A DNA stretch of 41,610 nt from JBFXAN01 sp050184225 (GCA_050184225.1 JBFXAN010000046.1:1-41610), one strand, 5' to 3'; counted from the stretch's first letter, positions 16,681 to 24,680 are shown. Numbers and translations are program-made. Notes: generated by a model from the letters alone, not told the origin.

Positions 16681-16725
16681 TTGCGCTTTGAAGCACAATG
16701 TACCAGCGGTGTTCTTCGTGGTCAA
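16681..16725 (-). promoter_or_regulatory. rex promoter with overlapping Rex operator
   Basis: On the minus strand TTGACC (16725-16720), a 17-bp spacer and TACATT (16702-16697) form a good sigma-70 type promoter. Overlapping the end of the -10 box is an 18-bp dyad, TTGTGCTTCAAAGCGCAA (16698-16681 minus), with 8-bp arms and one mismatch. It resembles the Rex consensus TTGTGAANNNNTTCACAA. Binding there would block initiation. The rex ATG is about 72 bases downstream. Confidence 0.7.
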
Positions 16726-16764
16726 TTGAAGCGTGTCATCGATCCGACGGGTTTCTCGACCGAA

Positions 16765-16814
16765 TGATCTGCCCCGGCGCCCGACTGTGCCAGTCGGCTC
16801 ACCGGGGCAGATCA
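16765..16814. repeat. Compound hairpin upstream of rex
   Basis: A 13-bp outer stem (TGATCTGCCCCGG 16765-16777 with 16802-16814) encloses a 7-bp inner stem (CCGACTG 16781-16787 with CAGTCGG 16791-16797). It lies between the end of the small basic gene and the rex promoter. On the minus strand no T-tract follows, so terminator function is uncertain. Confidence 0.55.
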
Positions 16815-16864
16815 CCAACGGCGCCGGCAATGTACGGCCGGGCGCTGCATGGGCAGATCCGAGA

Positions 16865-16996
16865 CTACCGTCGAGCGGTTGCCGGCCTCGGGGCCGTGCC
16901 CCCGGCGACGGCCTGCTCACGCCGCTGCGCGCGCAGCTTGGCTCGCTTCCGCCGATGCTTCATTCGAACGCGCCGCTGCTTGGCATTCATTCCCAT
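16865..16996 (-). CDS. 43-residue very basic protein of unknown function
   Basis: Starts at ATG 16996 with GAGGAG seven bases upstream; sequence begins MGMNAKQRRVRMKHRRKRAK and continues with LRAQRREQAV. Nearly half the residues are Arg or Lys, all in the first 30. Such short Arg/Lys-rich proteins are often ribosome-associated; the pattern loosely recalls bS22/AURKAIP1-type small-subunit proteins, but I cannot confirm that. It lies downstream of the DinB-like gene on the same strand with a 49-base gap. Confidence 0.6.
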   Translation of the reverse strand: MGMNAKQRRVRMKHRRKRAKLRAQRREQAVAGGTAPRPATARR

Positions 16997-17045
16997 GATC
17001 AACTCCTCATGTTCGACTTCGTTCCGTCGTGATGATGTCGCCGGG

Positions 17046-17537
17046 TCAGTCCGCTTGACCGGCCCCAGCAGCGACAAGCGCCTGATGCGTGTGGGCGATC
17101 GCATGGTCGACGATCAGCTGTTGAACGATCGCGCCGACAGTCATCGACCCGTTTGTCGGGTGCATTCCCGCGCTGTCCCACTGCGTGGCATCGAACGCGC
17201 GGATCGCCTGGGCAGCTTCGTGCGTCGCATGCCGCAAGTGGGCCAGCGACTCTCCGCGCGCGACCTCGTTTGCCGCGGCGACTGCGCCGACACGATCGGG
17301 ATCGTCCAGCGTTCGACCGAACGGCGTTCCCGGTGCGGCAGCCACGCTGACGGCAACGCCCGCCCAGTACGGCAGCAGTTCCGTCATGTGGCCGACGACT
17401 TCTGCAGCGGTCCACGCATCGGACTGGGTCCGCTGGGTGAACGACGCCTCCGGCAGCGCCGTCAGCCGTGCCGCGAGCTCATCAACCGTCGCCTCCAGCC
17501 GCTCCGCATCGGTCATCCCTGGTCGAATGTCGGTCAT
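17046..17537 (-). CDS. DinB-like (DUF664/maleylpyruvate isomerase N-terminal type) protein
   Basis: 163 residues. The four-helix DinB/YfiT-like fold is indicated by the helix pattern ERLEATVDELAARLTALPEA, then DAWTAAEVVGHMTELLPYW, and the C-terminal VDHAIAHTHQALVAAG. Three histidines positioned in the GHM helix and the HAIAHTH helix fit the metal triad of this superfamily, whose members include thiol-dependent transferases. The function here is unknown. Its ATG overlaps the pyrE stop (ATGA), so it is the second gene of the pyrE transcript. Confidence 0.82.
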   Translation of the reverse strand: MTDIRPGMTDAERLEATVDELAARLTALPEASFTQRTQSDAWTAAEVVGHMTELLPYWAGVAVSVAAAPGTPFGRTLDDPDRVGAVAAANEVARGESLAHLRHATHEAAQAIRAFDATQWDSAGMHPTNGSMTVGAIVQQLIVDHAIAHTHQALVAAGAGQAD

Positions 17538-18187
17538 GAGCGCTCTCGATGCTCAGGGTTGGCGAGATAGTCGGTGCTGCGGCGGAAGTCTTCCTCGGAG
17601 ATCTTGCCGTGGGACATCAAGTAGTTGAGCAGCGTGGTGACTTCGAGCATGGCATGGAGGTTGATCCCGTTGGCGCGCAGCCGTTCTTTGCCTTGCTGAT
17701 GCCGGTCGACCAAGACGATCGCGTCGCGCACCAGCAGGCCGGCGGAACGAAGCGCCTGTGTAGTTTCGACGACACTCGTGCCGCCGGTGATCAGGTCATC
17801 GATCACGAGCACGGTCTGACCGGGAAGAAAGTTCCCCTCGATGATGTCGCCGGCGCCGTCCTTGCGCGGATGCAGATAAATCATCGGCACCTTCGAGACC
17901 AGCGAAAACGCGGTGGCAAGGTGCAGGCCGCCGAAGGGCACGCCCGCGACCAAACTGAAGGGCGACACGCCGGGATTGCGCATGCTGAGCATCGTCTCGG
18001 TTTCTTCTTTGATCACGCGCGCAACCCGTCCCAACGCCTGCGGACTGCTCACCAGCAGTCGGGGGTTCAGATAGATCGGCGACCGCAGCGTCCGGCCGAT
18101 GTTAAACTCGCCGAACTGAACCGCGCCAAGCTCCCAGAGCTCTTTTGCCAACCAGAGATTTCCGCGTGTGCTGTCACCACGTGCCAT
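17534..18187 (-). CDS. pyrE: Orotate phosphoribosyltransferase-like
   Basis: 217 residues from ATG at 18187 (MARGDSTRGNLWLAKELWELGAVQFGEFN). The PRPP-binding loop TVLVIDDLITGGTSVVET is the clear signature of type I PRTases; the N-terminal SGRTLRSPIYLNPR-type stretch (GRTLRSPIYLNPRLLV), VAGVPFGGLHLATAFSL and YLHPRKDGAGDIIEG match OPRTases (PRKxxKxHG/E motif region). It attaches orotate to PRPP to form OMP in UMP synthesis. GGTGGAG precedes the start by 5 bases. Longer in-frame starts (to 18367) would run through a terminator-like hairpin in the leader and are rejected. A DinB-like gene follows with an ATGA overlap. Confidence 0.92.
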   Translation of the reverse strand: MARGDSTRGNLWLAKELWELGAVQFGEFNIGRTLRSPIYLNPRLLVSSPQALGRVARVIKEETETMLSMRNPGVSPFSLVAGVPFGGLHLATAFSLVSKVPMIYLHPRKDGAGDIIEGNFLPGQTVLVIDDLITGGTSVVETTQALRSAGLLVRDAIVLVDRHQQGKERLRANGINLHAMLEVTTLLNYLMSHGKISEEDFRRSTDYLANPEHRERS

Positions 18188-18210
18188 ATTTCTCCACCGC
18201 CGGACATACC

Positions 18211-18241
18211 AAAAGGGCCCCGCCCGGAGGACGCAGCCCTT
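18211..18241 (-). terminator. Terminator-like hairpin just before pyrE
   Basis: On the minus strand AAGGGC pairs with GCCCTT, then a 2x2 internal loop, a 5-bp GC stem CGTCC/GGGCG (one G-T pair) and a 3-base loop; TTTT follows. It ends 24 bases before the pyrE ATG, the position expected for an attenuator. Confidence 0.55.
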
Positions 18242-18394
18242 GACGAATATATATGATTGTGGACTTCTCCGCCATGGACCCCACGATTGGGGTACCCCCC
18301 AAGTGGAGGTGGGCTCGACTCGTCGTGCGAATGGCCCGATCTGGTTATGACCTGTGGGGTCCGGCACTTCCGCTCGCCCTGCTGATGCAGGGCT

Positions 18395-18439
18395 TCACCT
18401 GTCCACCTGCCAAATCCGCCAAATCGCATGGAGTCGCAT
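18395..18439 (-). CDS. Possible 14-residue leader peptide of pyrE
   Basis: Minus-strand ATG at 18439 is preceded by AGGAGG with a 5-base spacer, the strongest Shine-Dalgarno in this part of the window. It encodes MRLHAIWRIWQVDR and stops at TGA (18397-18395), immediately before a hairpin. Two Trp codons in 14 are unusual. It is a candidate regulatory peptide; an overlapping frame also stays open through the leader, so chance cannot be excluded. Confidence 0.4.
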   Translation of the reverse strand: MRLHAIWRIWQVDR

Positions 18440-18531
18440 GGAATCCTCCTTCCATTGTCTGAAACGGGACATCCATGAGGCCGTTGTCCCTCGCTGATAT
18501 CCATTCTTCAGCGGTTCCTCGGCCTACGCCG

Positions 18532-18561
18532 ACGCTAGCACCGCGTACACGAGCATGTCAA
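18532..18561 (-). promoter_or_regulatory. Predicted pyrE promoter
   Basis: TTGACA (18561-18556) and TAGCGT (18537-18532) on the minus strand are separated by 18 bp. The -35 box is a perfect consensus. It lies 41 bp past the stop of the upstream MFS gene and explains a long pyrE leader. Confidence 0.55.
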
Positions 18562-18601
18562 GTATCAAGATCGTGTCACAGATCCGGCGAGATCGCGCGA
18601 T

Positions 18602-20044
18602 CTATCCCTGGTCCAGCGGCTCACGCTCGTTGCGATGTGGCCCAAGTAGCAGCGACAGCGCCGCCGCGACGACCATCACACACCCCGCGACCAGAAACGT
18701 CTCGTCGAATGTCTGGTGAATGATCGCGCGATACTGTTCGGGGTCGGACTCGATCGCGGTTGCCTGGAAGAGATCGGCCGCTCGCTGGTCGAACCGGCCA
18801 AGACCCTGCGACGCGAGCAAGGCCATGCCAATCACCATGCCGGTCGTCTGCAGAACCTGTAACATCGCCGTCGCCGAGGCCCGCCGTGCTGGCTCGACCG
18901 CGTCCAGAACGGTCGTGTAGATCGACGCGTCGGACAGCGTGAGACCGAAACCGGTCGTCGCCAGTGCCAGCCAGCGGGCGCTGTCGCTTGGGTCGATCGC
19001 CCAGGCACGCATGCCGAACAGCCCGGCCGCCGTCAACGCGAACCCGAGAAACGCCGTCGTCCGGTAGCCGAGCCGCGGCGCCAGCAACCCACCGGCGAGC
19101 CCGCCCAGGATCATGAAGAGCACCATCCGCATCAGCATCAAACCGGGCTGGGCGCCGCTCATGTTCCACAAGACTTCGGTCATGAGCGGCACATTCACGA
19201 GGGCCGTGATCAATGCCGCGCCCTCGAGGAAAAAGACGGCGTTGGCCACGCTCAGCCGCAACTGGCGAAACATGCGCAGGTCAATCAGGGGTGCGTCGAC
19301 CCGCAGCTCCCAGAGGACGAACGCGGCAAACAGGACCAGGGCACTGCCATACAAGCCCAATGTCAGACTGAGTGAGAGTGGTTCGGAGGCGGCGTCGGCG
19401 AGGGCGTAGGTCAAAACGCCGAGCGCCGCCGCCAGCATCGCTCCTCCCAACCAATCAACCCGGCCGCCGTTGCGGGTGTCTGTGCCGCGGGCCATCCAGA
19501 CCACCGCCACCAGCACGGGCAGCGCGAGCGCGATGTTCATCCAGAAGAGACCGCGCCAGCCGACCCAGACACCGACGAGGGTGCCCCACAGCGGCCCGAC
19601 CAGACTCGACGCATCGTCCAGCACCGAGATCGCGCTCAGTCCCATCGGCCGCTGCCGTGATGGCAGCCGCTCTGCCGCGATCGCCAGCGCCACCGGCACG
19701 AGCGCACCGCCGCCAAGCGCCGTGAGCGCCCGCGCGATCGAGAGCGTGGTCAGATTGGGAGCGACCGCCACCAGTACCGAGCCGCCCATGAAGATCAGCA
19801 GGCCGATCACAAAGACGCGAAGGTGACCGTAGACATCGGCGATCCGGCCCATCAACGGCATCGCCACCGTATAGCCGAGCAGGTAGCCGTTGATGATCCA
19901 CGATGCCTTGCCGAACTCGTTGATCGGAATCCGCAGGTCGTCCAGGATCGTCGCCAGCACGGGCACAATGAAGGTCTGGTCGAATCCGCCGATGAACACG
20001 CCAACACCAAGCGCGATCACCAGCGCCCATGGCGACGATCGCAT
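18602..20044 (-). CDS. MFS transporter, DHA2-type multidrug exporter
   Basis: 480 residues from ATG at 20044 (MRSSPWALVIALGVGVFIGG). The DHA2 family has 14 membrane helices, and the length fits. TM1 carries GFDQTFIVPVLATILDDL (motif D1 region); the A-motif loop is GRIADVYGHLRVF; motif C-like SSLVGPLWGTLVGVWVGWRGLFWMN is in the fifth helix area. It would export drugs or metabolites by proton antiport across the inner membrane. The frame opens further, to 20254, but that part encodes the 20151-20244 repeat; GTG at 20113 is a second candidate start. It precedes pyrE on the same strand, but pyrE has its own promoter. Confidence 0.88.
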   Translation of the reverse strand: MRSSPWALVIALGVGVFIGGFDQTFIVPVLATILDDLRIPINEFGKASWIINGYLLGYTVAMPLMGRIADVYGHLRVFVIGLLIFMGGSVLVAVAPNLTTLSIARALTALGGGALVPVALAIAAERLPSRQRPMGLSAISVLDDASSLVGPLWGTLVGVWVGWRGLFWMNIALALPVLVAVVWMARGTDTRNGGRVDWLGGAMLAAALGVLTYALADAASEPLSLSLTLGLYGSALVLFAAFVLWELRVDAPLIDLRMFRQLRLSVANAVFFLEGAALITALVNVPLMTEVLWNMSGAQPGLMLMRMVLFMILGGLAGGLLAPRLGYRTTAFLGFALTAAGLFGMRAWAIDPSDSARWLALATTGFGLTLSDASIYTTVLDAVEPARRASATAMLQVLQTTGMVIGMALLASQGLGRFDQRAADLFQATAIESDPEQYRAIIHQTFDETFLVAGCVMVVAAALSLLLGPHRNEREPLDQG

Positions 20045-20150
20045 TCGCGCCGTGGCGTGCACCGATGCAGCTGGTTGGCGCGGGGATTCGGCGACGCGCT
20101 GTTCCCTAGGCACCGGTGATAACCCGTTGTCTGCAAATCGCTCGTGATTC

Positions 20151-20244
20151 GCCCACCCCTGGGAGCGCGGGCTTCCAGCCCGCATGGACGGGTGATTGGA
20201 AGAAGGATCGGGCGGGCTGGAAGCCCGCGCTCCCAGGGGTGGGC
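20151..20244. repeat. Palindromic repeat with 33-bp perfect arms
   Basis: Arms 20151-20183 and 20212-20244 are perfect reverse complements over 33 bp, around a 28-bp spacer. Each arm also holds its own short hairpin (GCGGGCT, TCC, AGCCCGC). It lies between the lipoprotein gene and the MFS gene. The sequence type (GGGAGCGCGGGCTTCC) is a palindrome I have seen as a common dispersed repeat in Chloroflexota. Confidence 0.85.
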
Positions 20245-20266
20245 AATAGTTCAATTCGGCCCATGG

Positions 20267-21022
20267 TCAACTACTCGGCAGGTCGATGCTGACGTCCTCG
20301 TCAAACTTCGAGAGGTTGATGATGCGGACGATATTCGCCGGGTCCTTCGAGCCAAGTGGTCCTTCGAGTCGCACGCGGTAGACGAGCGGCTGCGCCTGTC
20401 CGATCCAGGCGATACCTTTCGTCGCATAGCCAGGCTCGGCAATCGTCGGTGCAACGGCGCTCAGCGAAGCAGCGTCGACTGTACCCTCGACCCGCCATAC
20501 TTTGACGCCGTTCAGCGTCTCTTCCCCCATGATCTTCAAGTCCTTGGCATCGCGCAGCGCGGAGGTGATGCCCGCTCCAGGGTCAAAGACATCCGCCAGC
20601 CGATTCTCACCGGGCAGCGTCACCCAGTCACGCGCGTTGAACGGATTGGTCACCTTCGCCACATCGCCGACGTTGACCACCTTCACCTTGACATTGGCGT
20701 TGCCGAGCTGCGTCGCCTTCGCCTCGACGTGCGCTTGCAGCCGGTCCGGTTTGACGATGTCTCCCTCCGCCCGTGTCATCAGCAGATTCAGCACGATCGG
20801 CGTCCCCCCGTTCTCGTGTTCGACGAGAAAGTGAAAGCTCTGTGCGGCCTCAATCTGAGCGGCGGCTTCCTTGGCCAGCACCGCCGGGTCCGGCGGCGCG
20901 GGCGTGCTGGTGGCAACGCTCGATCCAGACTCGTCCGTGGAATCGCCATTGCCGCAGGCAGCGACAATGAGTAGCAGTGAGGCAAGTACGACGGCGACCA
21001 TCGCTCGTCCGTCAATCCGCAT
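20267..21022 (-). CDS. LppX/LprAFG-type lipoprotein
   Basis: 251 residues. A signal peptide (MRIDGRAMVAVVLASLLLIV) ends in the lipobox VAAC, with the lipidated Cys at residue 23, followed by a Ser/Thr/Asp-rich linker. The mature domain looks like the LolA-like beta-half-barrel of mycobacterial LppX/LprG (QIEAAQSFHFLVEHENG, then VKVVNVGDVAKVTNPFNARDWV and GEETLNGVKVWRVEGTVDAASL). Relatives carry lipids or lipoglycans between membrane and envelope; in this species the cargo is unknown. GAGGAGG precedes the start. It lies downstream of selD on the same strand with a 136-base gap and may be independently transcribed. Confidence 0.85.
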   Translation of the reverse strand: MRIDGRAMVAVVLASLLLIVAACGNGDSTDESGSSVATSTPAPPDPAVLAKEAAAQIEAAQSFHFLVEHENGGTPIVLNLLMTRAEGDIVKPDRLQAHVEAKATQLGNANVKVKVVNVGDVAKVTNPFNARDWVTLPGENRLADVFDPGAGITSALRDAKDLKIMGEETLNGVKVWRVEGTVDAASLSAVAPTIAEPGYATKGIAWIGQAQPLVYRVRLEGPLGSKDPANIVRIINLSKFDEDVSIDLPSS

Positions 21023-21158
21023 GCGCGACCCTCCTCGGCCGAACCAGGCGCTTCTTCGATTATGGCATTGGCCGGAAAGCGGTCACAACGCGGAAAGGCT
21101 GAGGTAGATAGGTACGATTGTCCGGTGCAGCGCCGGTCTTCGTCTCTGTTGCCTCGCT

Positions 21159-22211
21159 TTATGGCTGTACGTCGATGCCCGTGCCCGCCACGACCTCGCC
21201 GATGCCGCGGAGGAGGAGGCCATCGCCGGCGAACGCCGCTTCCAGTTGCGCCGCATACTCGGGCCGGACACAGATCAAGAGGCCACCCGCCGTCTGAGGA
21301 TCCCAGAGCACGGCGCGGAGTGCCGGCAGAACCGCTGGATCGAAGCTGACTCGCGGACCGACATAGGACTCGTTGCGGTCGGCGCCGCCGGTCCCAACAT
21401 CAGCCGCAACCGCTTCCAGCGTGCCGTCGATCACTGGTATACGGCCGGCATGGAGGAAGAGCCGCACGCCACTCGCCCGCGCGATCTCGTCGGCGTGGCC
21501 CAGCAGCCCGAATCCCGTCACATCGGTCATCGTGCGCACTCCGGCGTTGATCGCGAGGTGGGAGGGATGCCGGTTGAACTGGAGCATGACGGTGATCGCG
21601 TTCGCCAGCCACGCATCCGAACCGCGAATCTCTCGCTTGGCCGCCGTCGTGATCAGCCCGCTGCCGAGTGGTTTCGTCAGATAGATCAGGTCGCCGGGCC
21701 GCGCGCCACTCTTGGCCGCAATCCGATCGGGATGGACGACGCCGGTGACACAAAGCCCGTACTTCGGCTCGACGTCATAGATCGTGTGGCCGCCCGCGAT
21801 CACTCCGCCCGCCTCGCGAACCTGCTCGGCCCCACCGCGAAAGATCTCCGTGATCACGTTCGCGGGCAGATCCTCAGGAAAGCCGGCGATGTTGAGGGCG
21901 AACAATACCTCACCACCCATCGCCCAGACATCGCTCATCGCGTTGACGGCGGCAATCGCACCGAAGGTGTACGGGTCGTCTACCACCGGGGAAAAAAAGT
22001 CCACCGTCTGAACGACCGCTTGTTCGTCGTTCAGCTTGTAGACGGCGGCATCATCCGGGCCTTCCAGCCCGATCAGCAGCCGCGGGTGTGCCATCGCGGG
22101 AAAGGTGGTGTTCAGCGGACGCAGAACCTGCGCCAGGGCCTCCGGGCCCATCTTCGCCGCTCACCCGCCGCAGGACACCATCGTCGTCAGCCGTACCGGC
22201 TCGGCGGTCAT
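21159..22211 (-). CDS. selD: Selenide, water dikinase (SelD) with in-frame UGA, probable selenoprotein
   Basis: 350 residues when UGA at 22163-22161 is read as selenocysteine. SelD makes selenophosphate from selenide and ATP, the selenium donor for Sec and for selenouridine in tRNA. From ATG at 22211 the frame reads MTAEPVRLTTMVSCGG, UGA, AAKMGPEALAQVL. The UGA is codon 17 and the following Lys is residue 20, exactly the Cys17/Lys20 spacing of E. coli SelD. The rest is typical: GLEGPDDAAVYKLNDEQAVVQTVDFFSPVVDDPYTFG and SDVWAMGG, GGHTIYDVEPKYGLCVTG, GLLGHADEIARASG. A SECIS-like hairpin follows the UGA. Starting at the Met after the UGA would delete the catalytic loop. In-frame ATG 22286 and GTG 22313 are alternative upstream starts. 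Confidence 0.9.
22117..22134 (-). promoter_or_regulatory. SECIS-like hairpin after the selD UGA
   Basis: In the mRNA the stem GGCGCAG/CUGCGUC (22134-22128 with 22124-22118; one G-U pair) closes a GUU loop. The loop lies about 33 bases after the UGA at 22161. Bacterial SECIS elements have a short stem and a loop beginning with G at roughly this distance, and the apex GCAGGUUCUGC resembles the E. coli fdhF element GCAGGUCUGC. Confidence 0.6.
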
Positions 22212-22324
22212 GTTCACGCTCGCTTCGTTCTCGAACTGCCGCGGGCGCCCTCCACCAATGCCGAAGACGCCCTCGCACTCCAGCATATGTCCCGGTTCAC
22301 CGAGCAACAACACGGCCGAACAGG

Positions 22325-24595
22325 TTACTCCCGCACCATTTCCGCCCGCGCCTCCGCTTCGCGCTGTTCCCGCTCGGCGGGTCGGTTCGGCGACGGCAGG
22401 TGTTCGAAGGTCACGCGGCGGATGACGCCCTCGAAGGGAAACGGGGCGGCGTACTCATCACTGACCGGCGACAGCCCGTCGCGGCCGATATCAAGCCCGG
22501 TCGAACTGAGGATACGCACCATCTGCTCGGCATGGACCCGGCCGATCGGCTCACCGTTCAGCAGGAGCGTGATCTCGGCGGTGCCGCCGAACGGTTCAAA
22601 TCGGATGCCGGCCGCGCACGCTCCGATGGGGAGCGGCCGTTCCGAGACGGCGCGATAATGTGTATGGAAGACGTTGTAGTCGAAGGTCAGCCGCTCGTCC
22701 TTGATGTAGAAGCTGAAGCCGAGGTTGTGACTTCCCCGCGCGACCAGCACGCCATCGCCGCCCTCGGCGGGCCGCTCAATCTCGGCCGTGATCGTCCACG
22801 GCCGGCCGCCGAGACGTGGCGATGCGTCGGCGGGGACATGGGATACGGGTGGGTAGTACGTGTAGATGTGCCCGGTGTGGGGCGTTCCCGCACGACGCGG
22901 CGCGCCGAACAGCTCGGTCGCCGGACGGTCGTCGAGCGGCAGCACGCCGTAGCGGCCCGCTTCGACCCACCAGCGATCGATCAGTTCCCGCAGCTTCTCC
23001 GGCCGCTCCTTCGCGAGGTTGCGGCTCTCGGAGAAGTCCTCGTCGACGTGGTACAGCTCCCACTCGTCGTCGTCATACGGCTTACCGCCGGAGTGGAGTG
23101 ACACCGCCTTCCAGCCGTCCAACCAGATGCCGCGATGTCCGGACATCTCGAAGTATTGCACCGTCTTGTGCGACCGCTCGCCGGGCGCGTCGAAGCTGTA
23201 GGCGAGGCTGTTGCCGTGCAGGGGCATCTGGTCGATGCCCCTCAGCGTTGCCGGCGGGGTGATGCTGAGTTCCTCCAGGACGGTCGGCACGATGTCGGTG
23301 ACGTGATGGAACTGGGAGCGGATGCCCCCCGCGTCGCCGATCCGGCGCGGCCAGTGGACGATCAGCGGATCGCGCACGCCACCGCCGTGCGTGTGCGACT
23401 TATACCACTTTAGCGGCGTGTTGCCCGCCATCGCCCAGCCCCACGGATAGTTCGAGTGGCTGTGCGGTCCACCGATGTCGTCGAGCCGCTCCACGATCGC
23501 GTCGACATCCTCCGGCATCCGGTTGAAGAAGCGGAACTCATCCATGACGCCGTCCGGTCCGCCCTCGCGGGAGGCGCCGTTGTCGGAGAGCAGGACGATC
23601 AGCGTATTGTCCAGGTCGCCCATCTCGGTGAGGAAATCGAGCAGGCGCCCGATCTGATGGTCCGTGTGGTCGAGAAAGCCGGCGAACGCCTCCTGCAACG
23701 CCAGCGCGAAGGCCCGTTGATTGTCGGACAGCTCCTGCCAGGGACGGACGCCGGGATTGCGCGGCGGCAACTGGGTATCCGGCGGGACGATGCCCATCGC
23801 CTTCTGCTGGGCGAACCATTGCTCCCGCACCTCGTCCCAACCCGCGTCGAACCGCCCGCGATACTTCTCGATGAACGGTCGCGGCGCCTGGTGGGGCGAA
23901 TGGGTAGCGCCGAACGCGAGGTAGAGAAAGTAGGGCCGGTCCGGCCGGACAGAACGGAGGTCGCGGATGAAACCGATCGAGCGATCGACCAGGTCTTCGG
24001 AAACGTGATAGCCCTCCTCCGGTGTGCCCGGTGGATCGATGTGGTGGTTGTCATAGGTCAGTTCCGGGTAGAACTGATCGGTTTCACCCTGGAGGAAGCC
24101 GTAGTAGCGGTCGAAGCCGCGGGCCAGCGGCCACTGGTCGTGTGGCCCGGCCGCCGAACACTGAGCCATCGGCGCCAGGTGCCACTTGCCGGCGGCAAAG
24201 GTGGCATACCCGCGCTCCCCCAGCATCTCCGCGAGCGTCGCGGCGTGGTTGGTAATCGAGCCGCGCATGTTCGGAAAGCCGGTGTCGAAATTGGAGACGG
24301 CACGCATCCCGACCGCGTGATGATTGCGGCCGGTGAGGAGTGCGGCGCGGGTCGGCGAGCAGAGCGCGGTTGTGTGGAAGTTGGTGTAGCGTAACCCGCC
24401 CGCCGCCAGCCGGTCGATGTTCGGCGTGTCGATCGTCGAGCCATAGCAACCAAAGTGGGCAAAGCCGGTGTCGTCGAAGAGGATGATCACGACATTCGGC
24501 GTATCCGCCGATTGACCGGCCGGCTGCGGCCACCACGGTTCTGAGTCTTGATAGGTGCGGCCGATCGTGCCACCGAAAGGTTCTCCGCTATCCAT
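22325..24595 (-). CDS. Type I sulfatase (arylsulfatase family)
   Basis: 756 residues. The formylglycine signature is intact: ALCSPTRAALLTGRN with Cys79, Pro81 and Arg83. The metal-binding ILFDDTGFAHFGCYG (D41, D42) precedes it, and GKWHLAPMAQ, TLIVLLSDNGASREGG and the late His/Lys residues match the family. It hydrolyses sulfate esters; the general layout resembles Pseudomonas AtsA/arylsulfatase A-like enzymes with an added C-terminal beta-sandwich (about 580-756). No signal peptide is seen, so it is probably cytoplasmic. It needs a formylglycine-generating enzyme, not found in this window. It is divergent from the TetR gene and shares its intergenic operator region. Confidence 0.93.
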   Translation of the reverse strand: MDSGEPFGGTIGRTYQDSEPWWPQPAGQSADTPNVVIILFDDTGFAHFGCYGSTIDTPNIDRLAAGGLRYTNFHTTALCSPTRAALLTGRNHHAVGMRAVSNFDTGFPNMRGSITNHAATLAEMLGERGYATFAAGKWHLAPMAQCSAAGPHDQWPLARGFDRYYGFLQGETDQFYPELTYDNHHIDPPGTPEEGYHVSEDLVDRSIGFIRDLRSVRPDRPYFLYLAFGATHSPHQAPRPFIEKYRGRFDAGWDEVREQWFAQQKAMGIVPPDTQLPPRNPGVRPWQELSDNQRAFALALQEAFAGFLDHTDHQIGRLLDFLTEMGDLDNTLIVLLSDNGASREGGPDGVMDEFRFFNRMPEDVDAIVERLDDIGGPHSHSNYPWGWAMAGNTPLKWYKSHTHGGGVRDPLIVHWPRRIGDAGGIRSQFHHVTDIVPTVLEELSITPPATLRGIDQMPLHGNSLAYSFDAPGERSHKTVQYFEMSGHRGIWLDGWKAVSLHSGGKPYDDDEWELYHVDEDFSESRNLAKERPEKLRELIDRWWVEAGRYGVLPLDDRPATELFGAPRRAGTPHTGHIYTYYPPVSHVPADASPRLGGRPWTITAEIERPAEGGDGVLVARGSHNLGFSFYIKDERLTFDYNVFHTHYRAVSERPLPIGACAAGIRFEPFGGTAEITLLLNGEPIGRVHAEQMVRILSSTGLDIGRDGLSPVSDEYAAPFPFEGVIRRVTFEHLPSPNRPAEREQREAEARAEMVRE

Positions 24596-24680
24596 CGCCG
24601 GCTACCCTCCATCCACGTTGAACCCGAGGCACATCGGCAGATGCCGAAGCGCCCGGTACACGCTGGCGCCAGGGTGCCAT

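Larger units (their letters stand above)
18188..18525 (-). promoter_or_regulatory. Long structured 5' leader of pyrE (candidate attenuator or riboswitch)
   Basis: About 338 bases separate the predicted transcription start (near 18525) from the pyrE ATG, the longest non-coding stretch in the window. From 5' to 3' on the minus strand it contains a possible leader peptide (18439-18395), a 7-bp hairpin GCCCTGC/GCAGGGC (18393-18376), a perfect 9-bp long-range stem (18362-18354 with 18284-18276), a 6-bp pairing GTGGAC/GTCCAC (18406-18401 with 18264-18259) enclosing both, a TTGGGG/CCCCAA hairpin within, and a terminator-like hairpin (18241-18211). I recognise no known riboswitch class. Confidence 0.55.

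Noticed and set aside
18340..18400. Resemblance of the pyrE leader to the RNase P motif GAGGAAAGUCCGGACUCC
   Set aside because: Only a short stretch (GCGGAAGTGCCGGACCCC, minus strand) is similar. The remaining conserved RNase P regions are absent and pyrE begins too soon downstream.
20045..20254. N-terminal extension of the MFS protein encoded by the repeat
   Set aside because: The first part translates the palindrome; the first membrane helix starts right after ATG 20044.
22212..22324. Extension of the selD frame upstream to 22313
   Set aside because: The frame stays open with coding-like third positions, but ATG 22211 already gives the normal SelD N-terminus. Kept only as an alternative.
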